26,905 nucleotides of DNA from an uncultured Muribaculaceae bacterium. Its GTDB lineage: Bacteria; Bacteroidota; Bacteroidia; Bacteroidales; Muribaculaceae. Below the pieces are notes generated by a model that saw only the letters and a list, made by a program, of their open reading frames with translations, was not told the origin of the DNA and made no database searches. Location: NCBI GenBank assembly GCA_934667475.1, contig CAKUMB010000018.1, positions 1-26,905 on the forward strand, in the 5' to 3' direction. The position numbers and the translations under genes are program-made. Positions 15,138-22,906 of this stretch are shown here, piece by piece (positions within the stretch are counted from its first letter, which is position 1; each line of letters starts with the position of its first letter).

Positions 15138-17129
15138 TCATCGCTTGTGCGGCTTGAACAGGGCAAACGTCTCGATGGCCTCATACGATGCCAGGCCAAG
15201 CTTGCAGTAGGTGTCGGCCATGTCGCGGTTGCGGTCGATTGAGCGCTGCCACGACAGTTTGTCGGCGTCGCGGAAGGGTGCGTCGTGCACCTGCGACTGG
15301 TGCTTGAGTATGGCGTCGCGCTTGTAGCGGAACTCCTCGGGGCTCATGGGCACCGACATATACACGTTGTCAAGATTCCACGACGACCACTGCCCGCGGT
15401 ACATCCACACGCGGCAATGCGCCATGAAGTCCTCGCCCTGCAGCTGCTCGATGGCCTCGAGCACGGTGTCGACGGCGCGCACGTGGGTGCCGTAGGGGTC
15501 GTTGAGGTCGCCGGCAAAGAAAATCTGGTGGGGCTTGATGTGCTCGATGAGCTCCCTCACGGCCGCCACATCTGCGCTGCCCACGCGGCCCTGGCCAAAC
15601 GGGGCATCGGTGTAGAAGGGCAGATGCAGCTCGTGCACGTGGTCGGAGGCCACGCCCACATATTCGCACGACATCTTGCCCTCGCAGGTGAATATCTCGC
15701 CTTTCACATATCGCATGTTGGCGTCATCGTCGTCGCCCGGATTCTTGTCTTTGATGCCATCCAGAATTTCGTTGCTCAGGCTGTGCTGCAGCTCCGAGCT
15801 CAGCCCGTAGTGGCGGCTGATGCGCCTTATGAGCATCACGGTGCGCCTCAGGTCTTCATCGCTCACGGCCACGTCGCCGCTCGTTTGGAACGCCACGTGC
15901 ACGTCGTGTCCCTGCTGCACCAGTCGGCGCAGCGTGCCGCCCATCGACACCACCGCGTCGTCGGGGTGCGGGCTGAACACCAGCACGCGCTTGGGATATG
16001 GCTTGGCGCGCTCGGGGCGGTAGGTGTCGTCGTTGTCGGGCTTGCCGCCGGGCCAGCCCGTGATGGTGTTCTGCAGGTCGTTGAACACCTGCAGGTTCAC
16101 ATTGTAGGCCGAGCCGTATATCACCACCAGCTCTCCGAGGCCGTTGTCGTGATAGTCCTTGTTGGTGAGCTTGAGTATGGGTTTGCCCGTCTGCATGCAC
16201 AGCCACACTATGGCGCGGCGCACCAACTGGTTGTCCCACACGCACGGGGCCACGCGCCAGGGGTAGTTGAGGCGCGTGAGGCACGAGGCGGCGTCGATGT
16301 CCACAATCAGGTGTGCACTGCTGTGCATCTGCAGGAATGAAGCCGGCACCTGGTCGGTGACCGGGCCCTCCACGGCGCTGCGCACGGCTGCGGCGCTGTC
16401 CACGCCCCACGCCACGCACACCATGCTGCGCGCGTTCAGGAAGTTGCTGATGCCAAGGGTGACTGCGGTGAGCGGTGCCACGTCGCACTGGTAGCTCTCG
16501 GCTATGCGCGTGCGGGCGTCGTTGCTGAGCGATATCAGGCGGCAGTTGGTGCTTATGGCCGACCCGGGGTCGTTGAACGCCACGCTGCCGCTTTTGGTGA
16601 ACTCGCACACCACTATGTCGAGGCCGCCATACTCGTCGATTTCGGTCTCATAGTCGCGGCACACGGCATACACATTCTCGTCGGTAGCCTTGGGACTGAA
16701 CGTGTGCACGTTGTCGGGCGCAATGTCGATTTTGCTCAGCAGCCGTTCGTTGAGGCGGCGCATGGTGCTCTGCTCCGAATCGAGGGCAATGCCGTTGCCC
16801 ACCCACAGCTCACTAATGTTGAACACCACCACGTGGGCAAAGCTCACCTTGTCGGCAAAATACAGCTTCACCAGCTCGTCGTACACATCGAGGGCGCAGC
16901 GGCCTGCGCCAAGGCCTATCACGCAGCGGCCGCGCTCGCGCACACACCGCTCGATTTCAGCGGCCACGCAGCGCGCGGCTGCGGCGGCGCCCTCTTCGGG
17001 CGAGGGGTCGATGGTGGTGTTTATCTTCTCGCATCGAGTGAGCGAGGCCTGTTCCATTTCCGTTTTAGGGTGATAGTAGTGCTGCGACACTTGGCCGAGT
17101 TTGATGAGCGAACTTAAATCGGTTCTCAT
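15138..17129 (-). CDS. NagB-like domain fused to LmbE/PIG-L deacetylase domain
   Basis: From the ATG at 17129 the product is 663 residues, the length of a conserved Bacteroidales fusion usually annotated as glucosamine-6-phosphate deaminase. The N-terminal part (about 40-260) has the NagB fold, but the catalytic positions differ: the FNMDEY motif reads FNISEL (103-108), and the DGHIAFNEPGS motif reads SGSVAFNDPGS (180-190), so the aspartate/histidine residues used by NagB are absent. The C-terminal part (about 380-600) is LmbE/PIG-L-like with an intact metal motif SPHPDDA (His388, Asp390, Asp391) and GTH with His549, suggesting zinc-dependent deacetylation of an amino sugar. The in-frame TTG at 17258 is rejected because it lies inside the promoter. 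rnr follows 63 bases downstream. Confidence 0.87.
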   Translation of the reverse strand: MRTDLSSLIKLGQVSQHYYHPKTEMEQASLTRCEKINTTIDPSPEEGAAAAARCVAAEIERCVRERGRCVIGLGAGRCALDVYDELVKLYFADKVSFAHVVVFNISELWVGNGIALDSEQSTMRRLNERLLSKIDIAPDNVHTFSPKATDENVYAVCRDYETEIDEYGGLDIVVCEFTKSGSVAFNDPGSAISTNCRLISLSNDARTRIAESYQCDVAPLTAVTLGISNFLNARSMVCVAWGVDSAAAVRSAVEGPVTDQVPASFLQMHSSAHLIVDIDAASCLTRLNYPWRVAPCVWDNQLVRRAIVWLCMQTGKPILKLTNKDYHDNGLGELVVIYGSAYNVNLQVFNDLQNTITGWPGGKPDNDDTYRPERAKPYPKRVLVFSPHPDDAVVSMGGTLRRLVQQGHDVHVAFQTSGDVAVSDEDLRRTVMLIRRISRHYGLSSELQHSLSNEILDGIKDKNPGDDDDANMRYVKGEIFTCEGKMSCEYVGVASDHVHELHLPFYTDAPFGQGRVGSADVAAVRELIEHIKPHQIFFAGDLNDPYGTHVRAVDTVLEAIEQLQGEDFMAHCRVWMYRGQWSSWNLDNVYMSVPMSPEEFRYKRDAILKHQSQVHDAPFRDADKLSWQRSIDRNRDMADTYCKLGLASYEAIETFALFKPHKR

Positions 17130-17255
17130 AAGCCGTGTGAATTGATAATAACCGTAGAGATTTACTTCTTCGTATACTTTCTTTTGCCTGGGTGGCGATG
17201 TACCGCGCCGCATGGCTTCCCCGGCCTGCGGCTGTGGCGCATCTGCGCCGTTTAG

Positions 17256-17286
17256 CAAAGTTAGTGCAACTTAGCTTTATTTCAAA
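17256..17286 (-). promoter_or_regulatory. Promoter for the NagB-like/LmbE gene
   Basis: On the minus strand TTTG (17286-17283), exactly 19 bases, then TAACTTTG (17263-17256), a near-ideal Bacteroidota promoter. Transcription would start near 17250, leaving a leader of about 120 bases before ATG 17129. It decides the start codon, since the longer frame would begin within the -7 box. Confidence 0.75.
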
Positions 17287-17351
17287 ATATCAGGCGGTTA
17301 AAAAAACGCCGCGAAAGCCTCTGACAGCCGCATTCGGGCCGGCAGAGGCAC

Positions 17352-17391
17352 AAAAAAAGCTGCTTTCCGCCTGTGTGGGCAGAGAAGCAGC
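17352..17391 (-). terminator. Terminator of the small lipoprotein gene
   Basis: On the minus strand GCTGCTT (17391-17385) pairs with AAGCAGC (17365-17359), with an inner GCC/GGC pairing, followed by seven T (17358-17352). It starts 46 bases after the stop codon. Confidence 0.8.
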
Positions 17392-17436
17392 CTCAAACTT
17401 TTGTTTTACTGTGCTATTGTGCAGTCAGTGTTCAGA

Positions 17437-17646
17437 TTATTTCTGAGCAGCTGCGCTGTCAGCAGGAGCAGCAGCGCTGTCAGCAGGAGCAGCAGCGCTG
17501 TCAGTAGCGGCGCTATCAGTAGCAGCGCTGTCTACTTGAGTAGTGTCAGCTGTAGAGTCAGCAGCAGCAGCGTTCTTGTCGGCATTGCCGCAAGAGAAAA
17601 GTGATACACTAAATACAACAGCAAGTAATAAAACTAACTTTTTCAT
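17437..17646 (-). CDS. Small Ala/Asp/Ser-rich lipoprotein
   Basis: The 69-residue product starts at ATG 17646 (MKKLVLLLAVVFSVS) with a lipoprotein signal peptide, and SLFSC places the lipidated Cys at residue 19. The mature part is low complexity, built from Ala, Asp, Ser, Thr and Pro with repeated DSAA, TDSAA and APADSAA units, and no hydrophobic or structured segment. An in-frame ATG 15 codons earlier would put a second basic/hydrophobic stretch before the signal peptide and is unlikely. It has its own promoter and terminator, so it is probably a real, well-expressed monocistronic gene. Function unknown; a disordered envelope spacer is a guess. Confidence 0.75.
   Translation of the reverse strand: MKKLVLLLAVVFSVSLFSCGNADKNAAAADSTADTTQVDSAATDSAATDSAAAPADSAAAPADSAAAQK
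17455..17496 (-). repeat. Two exact 21-bp tandem units in the lipoprotein gene
   Basis: The units at 17455-17475 and 17476-17496 are identical (each starts GCTGTCAGCAGGAGC on the plus strand). They are followed by shorter 15-base variants of the same motif to about 17531. Each 21-base unit encodes seven residues of the APADSAA type, so copy-number change keeps the frame. Confidence 0.85.
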
Positions 17647-17699
17647 TTCTGTAATTTTTTTAAATAATAAAACAATAATTTTCTTTTTCAAAATCGATG

Positions 17700-17729
17700 C
17701 AAATTTATAACAAAAAACTCACACGCAAA
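17700..17729 (-). promoter_or_regulatory. Promoter for the small lipoprotein gene
   Basis: On the minus strand TTTG (17729-17726), 18 bases, then TAAATTTG (17707-17700). The start codon is about 50 bases downstream. Confidence 0.65.
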
Positions 17730-17897
17730 CTATTTTTGCCTTTTTTTTTGCCGCTTTTGACCTTTAATATTTGTTTTTTAAACAAAATTTGCAATAATAT
17801 TTCTACCAACTCACTGTTAATCAGCCATGTGAATACTGATTTTTTGGTTTAATCGGTAAATGTTAATTAATGTTATCAAATTAAACCATCATTGGTT

Positions 17898-19553
17898 TCA
17901 CTTATACATGAAGCGCTTTATGCTGCGCTTGGGCGTCTTTTCAAACTCATTGGCCATTATCTCCACCTTGGCTATGCGCTCATAGGGTGCCACAAGCTTG
18001 TTGAGCTCGGCCCGCACCGTCTCCATATGGGCTGGCAGCTGGTCGCGCGTCACGCCGGCCTGGTCCATTGCATCGTAGTCGGGATAGACCAGAGCCACCA
18101 GTTTGCCGCCGCGGTCCACCACCAGGCTTTCGTTGACATACAGCATGTTGTTGAGTTTGGCCTCGATTTCCTCGGGGTATATGTTCTGCCCGTTGGCACT
18201 GAGCAGCATGGTCTTGAGTCGGCCGCGGATAAACACCGTGCCATCGGCGCTGAGCGTGCCCATGTCGCCGGTGTGCAGCCAGCCGTCGTCGGCCAGCACC
18301 TTGTCGGTGGCCTCGGTGTTGTGGAAGTAGCCCATCATCACATTCTCGCCCTTGACGCATATTTCGCCGGGCACATTCTCGGGGTCATCGCTCAATATTT
18401 TGCACTCCATGATGCCAGGCAGCACGCGGCCTGCACTGTGCAGCACAAACTCGCGCCACGGCGTGTGGCTGACCAGCGGGGCGCACTCGGTCATGCCATA
18501 GCCCACGGTGAATGGGAACTTAATCTTATACAGAAACTCCTCGACCTCGGCGTTGAATGGCGCACCGCCCACAATCACCTCTTCAAACTCGCCGCCGAAG
18601 GCCTCCACCAGTTTCTTGCGTATCTGCTCATAAATCTTCTTGTCGAGGCCGGGCACGGCCAGCGCCCAGCGCAGCATGCCCTTGCTAATCATGGGCACTA
18701 TCATCTTGCTGTAGATTTTTTCAAGCACCAGGGGCACACATATCACCAGATTCGGCTTCACCTCGTTCATGGCCTTCACCAGAATCTTGGGCGACGGGAT
18801 GCGGCCAAGCAGCGTGATGTGGGCTCCCACGGCCAGCGGCGCAAGCATGTCGAAGGCACAGCCATAGGCGTGGGCGAGCGGCAGGAACGACACGCAGCGG
18901 GTGCCGCGGCGGTGCAGCTGCGAGTTGATGCCATACACGATGTTGCCGCTAAGGTTGTTGCCGCTAATCATCACACCCTTGCTATAGCCCGTGGTGCCCG
19001 AGGTGTAGTTAATCACCATGAGCCTGTCGTTGGGCACTTCGGGATAGTGCACATCGGCCGGTCCGAATCCGTTGGGATAGGCCTGCTGCATGTCGGCATC
19101 GATTTCGGCCAGAGCCTTGTCGACCTCCTTGCCCTCCTTCTGGGCCAGCAGCTCGTGGCTGTCGAGCGAAATCACCGACTCGATGTTTTTCATTCCATCA
19201 AAGTCGAGGTTTTCCCAAATGCCGTTGCTCACAAACAGCATCTTCGACTCGCTGTGGTTGATGATGTGCTGCGCGTCGTGCGGGTTGAACTCCTGCAGAA
19301 TGGGCACAATCACCGCGCCATAGGTGATGGTGGCGATAAACACATTCACCCACGAGGGCGTGTTTTTGCCAATCAGCGCTATGCGGTCGCCCGGCACTAT
19401 GCCGATTTTGTTGAACAGCAGGTGCAGGCGTGCGGTGTTGCGCGCAAAGTCGCCATAGGTCTGCGTCTTTTTGGTGTTGTAGTCACTAAGGGCAGGGAGT
19501 TCCCAATTGTTGATGAAACTCTGCTCAAAAATCTTTATGGTGTTTTCTTTCAT
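17898..19553 (-). CDS. fadD: Long-chain acyl-CoA synthetase-like AMP-forming ligase
   Basis: A 551-residue member of the ANL (acyl-CoA synthetase/luciferase) superfamily, which activates fatty acids as acyl-AMP and then as acyl-CoA (or another acceptor). The ATP-binding P-loop is YTSGTTGYSKGV; later come VGYGMTECAPLVSHTP, DDGWLHTGDMG, the hinge FIRGRLKTMLLSANGQNIYPEEIE, and a C-terminal PKRSIKRFMYK with the catalytic lysine region. ATG 19553 (MKENTIKIFE) is chosen over ATG codons 3, 9 and 12 bases further upstream because it fits the usual beginning of the family, but these are close alternatives. The fatty-acid preference is unknown. A long antisense frame across it is a GC-bias shadow. Confidence 0.88.
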   Translation of the reverse strand: MKENTIKIFEQSFINNWELPALSDYNTKKTQTYGDFARNTARLHLLFNKIGIVPGDRIALIGKNTPSWVNVFIATITYGAVIVPILQEFNPHDAQHIINHSESKMLFVSNGIWENLDFDGMKNIESVISLDSHELLAQKEGKEVDKALAEIDADMQQAYPNGFGPADVHYPEVPNDRLMVINYTSGTTGYSKGVMISGNNLSGNIVYGINSQLHRRGTRCVSFLPLAHAYGCAFDMLAPLAVGAHITLLGRIPSPKILVKAMNEVKPNLVICVPLVLEKIYSKMIVPMISKGMLRWALAVPGLDKKIYEQIRKKLVEAFGGEFEEVIVGGAPFNAEVEEFLYKIKFPFTVGYGMTECAPLVSHTPWREFVLHSAGRVLPGIMECKILSDDPENVPGEICVKGENVMMGYFHNTEATDKVLADDGWLHTGDMGTLSADGTVFIRGRLKTMLLSANGQNIYPEEIEAKLNNMLYVNESLVVDRGGKLVALVYPDYDAMDQAGVTRDQLPAHMETVRAELNKLVAPYERIAKVEIMANEFEKTPKRSIKRFMYK

Positions 19554-19585
19554 CATAACATTCAATGCTGTTTTGGTGCTGGTTG

Positions 19586-19593
19586 CAAAGTTA
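19586..19593 (-). promoter_or_regulatory. -7 element for the acyl-CoA synthetase gene
   Basis: On the minus strand TAACTTTG (19593-19586) matches the -7 consensus, 32 bases before the chosen start. A well-spaced TTTG -33 box is not evident. Confidence 0.5.
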
Positions 19594-19717
19594 CCACATA
19601 TATTTCACAATTGGCACACTTCGGGCACTTTTGTGTAATTAGGCGGCAGTTTTGGCGCCACACATTATTATATATTAAGGCTCGCAGCAATTAATTTTGC
19701 TATTATGCGCAAAAAAA

Positions 19718-19749
19718 TTTTGCACATTGCAGAAATATGCTTACCTTTG
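19718..19749 (+). promoter_or_regulatory. Promoter for tRNA-Asp
   Basis: TTTG at 19718-19721, 20 bases, then TACCTTTG at 19742-19749, the same -7 octamer as at tRNA-Lys. The pre-tRNA leader contains a small hairpin, GCAATC (19755-19760) with GATTGC (19774-19779). Confidence 0.75.
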
Positions 19750-19794
19750 CACTCGCAATCGGGGAGAAATCCGGATTGCACAATTCCCAAACAC

Positions 19795-19868
19795 GGTGTG
19801 TTAGTTCAGCTGGTTAGAATACATGCCTGTCACGCATGGGGTCACGGGTTCGAGTCCCGTACACACCG
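19795..19868 (+). tRNA. tRNA-Asp (anticodon GTC)
   Basis: The 74 bases fold as a cloverleaf. The acceptor stem GGTGTGT/ACACACC is perfect, with G as discriminator, the tRNA-Asp identity base. The anticodon stem CATGC/GCATG encloses CTGTCAC with anticodon GTC. The T arm is ACGGG-TTCGAGT-CCCGT. CCA is not encoded. A promoter precedes it and a terminator begins one base after the discriminator position. Confidence 0.95.
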
Positions 19869-19869
19869 C

Positions 19870-19904
19870 AAGGCCGCTCAATTACTTGAGCGGCCTTATT
19901 TTTT
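19870..19904 (+). terminator. Rho-independent terminator after tRNA-Asp
   Basis: AAGGCCGCTCAA (19870-19881) pairs perfectly with TTGAGCGGCCTT (19886-19897) around a 4-base loop, followed by A and a run of T. Confidence 0.92.
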
Positions 19905-19937
19905 CCACCCCTATGCACACACGGCTTGAGCCCAAGC

Positions 19938-19980
19938 AAAAAAAATTCCAGGGTCCTACCTTGCGATTCAGGCCCTGGAA
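19938..19980 (-). terminator. Minus-strand terminator 190 bases after the NigD-like gene
   Basis: On the minus strand TTCCAGGGCCT (19980-19970) pairs with AGG-A-CCCTGGAA (19957-19946) with one bulged base, followed by eight T (19945-19938). It would end minus-strand transcription coming from the NigD-like gene, facing the tRNA-Asp unit. Confidence 0.8.
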
Positions 19981-20169
19981 CTTCGTCCATAAAAAAGATG
20001 TGTTGCTGCTTGCGCGCTGCGGCCGCACTGATTTTGCGTGCGTATCACTTGCCTCTACCCGAGCCGATTCAATGCTCCTCTTATTACAACTCTTATTATT
20101 ATGGCAGCCGCGTGGCGTTTAAGCAATGCAACGGTTATCATATCACAATAATGTGCGTGCCGGTTTCAG
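19981..20169 (-). other. Long 3' untranslated stretch of the NigD-like gene
   Basis: These 189 bases lie between the NigD-like stop codon and the minus-strand terminator. No gene is visible in them and no internal minus-strand promoter of the TAnnTTTG type is seen, so they are most simply a long 3' UTR. A small RNA released from the 3' UTR is possible but not shown. Confidence 0.4.
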
Positions 20170-20916
20170 CTATTTCTTCACGTCTTCGGTGTGGTCAACG
20201 GTCACTCCCTTGGGCGTAACCTTGATGTATTTTATCACCTCATCACCCTTGACGCGCACATACAGTCCCTTCAGCCCGCGTTTCACGGGGTTGAGGTTGT
20301 CGGGCAGGCGGAAGGCCACATAGCCCGTCTGCATTCCGTGCTGCTCGCCACTGGCGTTTTTGCACTTCAGTCGCAGCTCGAGGTTCACGTAGCCCGACTT
20401 ATAGTTGACCAGAGTGTTCTCAACGAGCGACACCACATATTCGGTCTCGCTCTTGTCGCCCGTACTGTAGTTTGGGGTCTCGAGACGGGTGTCGAGATAC
20501 TTGCCGTCGGTGCTGAGGTGCAGCATCTTGGCATACAGTTCGTCGTCGCCCAGACTGTCGAGTTCGGCATAGGTGTGGGCCACAAATGGTGCCTTGGTGA
20601 CCATGGTGCGCATGCCTTGCAGGTCGATGGTGCGCGAATTGGCGTTGGGGCCGGCAGCGAGGTTGCTGAAATACACTATGGTGCGCAGGTTGTCGTCCTC
20701 GGTGCTCACCTTGAATGAGCTGAAGTCCTTGTTGTGGTTGGGCATCAGAGCCATACCGCTGTCGCCCTCAAACCAGAAGTTGGAGGGGTCGTCGGCATGC
20801 AGGGTCACATAGGCGTAATAGCTCACCTTGTTGTCATCGTCGTCGTTGCACGATGTGAAGGCCGTGAGCAGCAGCGCAAAGGCCATCGACATCAGTAATA
20901 GGGTCGTTTTCTTCAT
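20170..20916 (-). CDS. NigD-like surface lipoprotein
   Basis: The 248-residue product begins MKKTTLLLMSMAFALLLTA with a lipobox FTSC (Cys23). The residues after Cys are N-DDDD, resembling the acidic lipoprotein export signal of Bacteroidota, so it is probably on the cell surface. The mature part is beta-rich with an N-terminal small barrel-like section and a C-terminal section (about 130-240) containing SEYVVSLVE-like strands and GYVAFRLPDNL near the end; the layout resembles NigD-like proteins. The family call is from memory of this layout. It stands alone, with tRNA-Asp converging on its 3' end and the anti-sigma gene upstream on the same strand. Confidence 0.65.
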   Translation of the reverse strand: MKKTTLLLMSMAFALLLTAFTSCNDDDDNKVSYYAYVTLHADDPSNFWFEGDSGMALMPNHNKDFSSFKVSTEDDNLRTIVYFSNLAAGPNANSRTIDLQGMRTMVTKAPFVAHTYAELDSLGDDELYAKMLHLSTDGKYLDTRLETPNYSTGDKSETEYVVSLVENTLVNYKSGYVNLELRLKCKNASGEQHGMQTGYVAFRLPDNLNPVKRGLKGLYVRVKGDEVIKYIKVTPKGVTVDHTEDVKK

Positions 20917-21014
20917 AATTGCTGTGTGTGTTATGCGTTCTTTTTATTGTTGATTGTTCTACGTTTTTTTTATGCTTGCAGGGTGCGGCCGCCTAGCCGC
21001 CCCCGCATAATATA

Positions 21015-21053
21015 AACACCACCCGGCGCAATCATTGCACGGCGGGCGGTGTT
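21015..21053. terminator. Hairpin after the anti-sigma gene
   Basis: AACACC (21015-21020) and GGTGTT (21048-21053) close a stem extended by CCCG/CGGG, with a nested GCAAT/ATTGC. It lies 29 bases after the stop of the minus-strand anti-sigma gene. The T-rich side is on the plus strand, so its strength for the minus-strand transcript is uncertain. Confidence 0.5.
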
Positions 21054-21081
21054 ATTTTTCTTTTTTTCTATCTTGAAGTCT

Positions 21082-22260
21082 TCAGAAGCCTATGCGCACG
21101 CCCAGTTGCAGGTCGAAGTCGACATCGGCCGCAGTGCGCACAGTGGGCATCGGCGTGCCGCTGATGTTCCACACCAGCCGCGGCTCGGCATACACGCCCA
21201 CCGCCCCGCTCAGCTGGCACTGCACTCCGCCCAGGGCACTGGCGCTCCACTCCACCTTGCCCTTGTCGGCACTTTCGCCGCCGCGCTTGGCCTCAAGCGG
21301 CAGCATGGCAGCGGCCTCGGCCCCGGCATACAATTTCAGGCGACCCCGGCGGTAGGCGTTCCAGCGGGCGCCCACAGGCACCGACAGCAGATGCATGCGG
21401 CACTTGGCGCCATCGGCCTCGGTGCGCAGCAGCGTGTAGGCCACGCCGGCGCTCACGGTGAGCCGCCCGGCCAGCAAGTCGCGGCCCACGCCCACGCCCA
21501 CTCTGAGCGGCATATTGTGGCTGTAGGCCACACCCGAAGCCTCGGTGTGGCGCGGAGCCACGCTGAGTCCGGCCACATTCACATCAATCGACCACAGCCG
21601 TCCGCCTTGGCGCTGAAGTTGGCCAGGCAGCGTGCCCGAGTCGCTTAGGCGGCGGGCGTTCTCCTCCATCTGGCGGTAGGCGTCATACTCGTGGTCGCTG
21701 TAGTTTTGCCACGGGTTGAGCGACGACGACGGGGCCTCCTCGCCATCGGCCTGGCCCATGGGGCGGTTGGGGCGGCCCGGACCGCCCTCCGACGAAGCGT
21801 AGAGGGCACCCATGTTCACCGAGTCGGCCGGCCACTCGGCAGAGTCGGCCACCACAGCATGGCGCAGGTGATGGCGGCGGGCCATGCGGCGGCCTTCGGC
21901 GCGCGCCTGGGCCAGCAATGCCTCGGACTGCGGTTTGGGCGACGCTGCTGCGGCCATGCCGGGCACCGGCACCGAGGCCGGCAGCGTCGACACGCCAGGC
22001 GACGACAGCAGCCTGACGCACACAGCGGCCACTATGGCCACAACCGCGGCAGCCGAAGCCACCCACAGCCACCGCAGGCCGCCACGGCGGCGCGGTGCAG
22101 TTGCTGGCGCAACTGCCTGCTGCTGCGGCTTGGCGGCGGCCATGCGGGCCGACAAGGCCTCCCAGCTGCCCGCAGGCGGCTGTTTGCTTGCAGTGGCGGC
22201 TTTGCGCCTCACCACTTCCAGCCAGTCGTTATTGCTATTGTCATCAGTCATACTGCTCAT
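21082..22260 (-). CDS. Dual-membrane-spanning anti-sigma factor (Dma-like)
   Basis: The 392-residue protein joins an N-terminal cytoplasmic anti-sigma-like segment (about 1-55: NDWLEVVRRKA and PAGSWEALSARM), one inner-membrane helix (about 62-85, WLWVASAAAVVAIVAAVCV), a long Ala/Pro/Ser-rich periplasmic linker (about 86-215) and a C-terminal outer-membrane barrel-like domain (about 220-392) ending in Phe. In Bacteroides thetaiotaomicron, proteins of this design (Dma) span both membranes, hold an ECF sigma factor and affect vesicle release. The frame overlaps the sigma gene: ATG 22260 gives 17 shared bases, and the alternative ATG 22251 gives 8. The overlap supports stoichiometric expression with the sigma factor. 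No helix or motif suggests another enzyme function. Confidence 0.8.
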   Translation of the reverse strand: MSSMTDDNSNNDWLEVVRRKAATASKQPPAGSWEALSARMAAAKPQQQAVAPATAPRRRGGLRWLWVASAAAVVAIVAAVCVRLLSSPGVSTLPASVPVPGMAAAASPKPQSEALLAQARAEGRRMARRHHLRHAVVADSAEWPADSVNMGALYASSEGGPGRPNRPMGQADGEEAPSSSLNPWQNYSDHEYDAYRQMEENARRLSDSGTLPGQLQRQGGRLWSIDVNVAGLSVAPRHTEASGVAYSHNMPLRVGVGVGRDLLAGRLTVSAGVAYTLLRTEADGAKCRMHLLSVPVGARWNAYRRGRLKLYAGAEAAAMLPLEAKRGGESADKGKVEWSASALGGVQCQLSGAVGVYAEPRLVWNISGTPMPTVRTAADVDFDLQLGVRIGF

Positions 22261-22828
22261 TTAAATATTGTTTTATGCGCTTTGCCAGCAGAGCCTTGGC
22301 CCTGGCAAGCTGCGACGACGAACTTTTCTCGTTGATTCCAAGCCGCTCGGCTATCTGTCTGTGCGAGAGGCCCTCGATGCAAAACAAGTTAAACACCGTG
22401 CGGTAGCCATCGGGCAGCTCGGCAATGAAGCCGTTGAGCGTGTTGGCGTCAATCATGTCGACCATCGAGGCGTCGGGCTCGTCGGGCACATCGTCGCCCA
22501 CCGTGTCGACCGGCTGCGACGACACCGCCAGGCGTCCGTTGCCGCGCAGGTGGTCGAGGGCCATGTTGACCGCGATGCGGCTCATCCATGCCCGCAGCGA
22601 CCCGTTGCCGCGCCAGGCAAACCGCCCAATGGAGTCAAACACGCGTATGAAGGTGTCCTGAAGAACGTCGGCTGCGGCATCCTCCTGGACAACATACCGT
22701 GATATGAGCGCATACACGCCGGGGCTGTAAGCTTCATAAAGTGCGCGCTGGCACTTGCTGTCGGCCGCCAGGCACCCCTCATACATTTCTTTCTCAGTCA
22801 TTTTGCGGGAACCCACGTTGCTCATCAA
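22244..22828 (-). CDS. ECF-family RNA polymerase sigma factor
   Basis: The 194-residue protein has sigma region 2 (about 25-95: ALYEAYSPGVYALISRYV, AADVLQDTFIRVFDSIGRF, SLRAWMSRIAVNMALDHLR) and region 4 (about 135-185: ELPDGYRTVFNLFCIEGLSHRQIAERLGINEKSSSSQLARAK, with the HTH in GLSHRQIAERLGI). It lacks regions 1 and 3, as ECF factors do. Its end overlaps the Dma-like anti-sigma gene, so activity is probably released by an envelope signal passed through that protein. ATG codons at 22828, 22825 and 22801 (MTEKEM) are all possible starts; homologs often begin near the last. No TAnnTTTG promoter is obvious upstream, compatible with autoregulation, though that is inference. ldcA ends 78 bases upstream on the same strand. 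Confidence 0.92.
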   Translation of the reverse strand: MMSNVGSRKMTEKEMYEGCLAADSKCQRALYEAYSPGVYALISRYVVQEDAAADVLQDTFIRVFDSIGRFAWRGNGSLRAWMSRIAVNMALDHLRGNGRLAVSSQPVDTVGDDVPDEPDASMVDMIDANTLNGFIAELPDGYRTVFNLFCIEGLSHRQIAERLGINEKSSSSQLARAKALLAKRIKQYLNEQYD

Positions 22829-22906
22829 CTAAACGCACCTGTTACACAAACACTGCATTATACAATCGCATTTTTAACACTCCGAGCGCTATGCTCCACG
22901 CTCTGC

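Noticed and set aside
15285..16340. 351-codon plus-strand frame opposite the NagB-like/LmbE gene
   Set aside because: Low-information His/Val-rich translation, fully inside a well-supported gene on the other strand.
17130..17258. Upstream TTG start for the NagB-like/LmbE gene
   Set aside because: The TTG lies in the -7 box of a near-perfect promoter, and ATG 17129 gives the normal 663-residue length.
17455..17531. CRISPR-like array
   Set aside because: The repeats are contiguous coding units without spacers, inside a lipoprotein gene. The 71-bp repeats and the 21-bp units of the AlbA gene also lack spacers.
17892..19694. 600-codon open frame on the plus strand opposite the acyl-CoA synthetase gene
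   Set aside because: Same antisense shadow effect; His/Ala/Leu-rich translation with no recognisable features, and it runs past both ends of the real gene.
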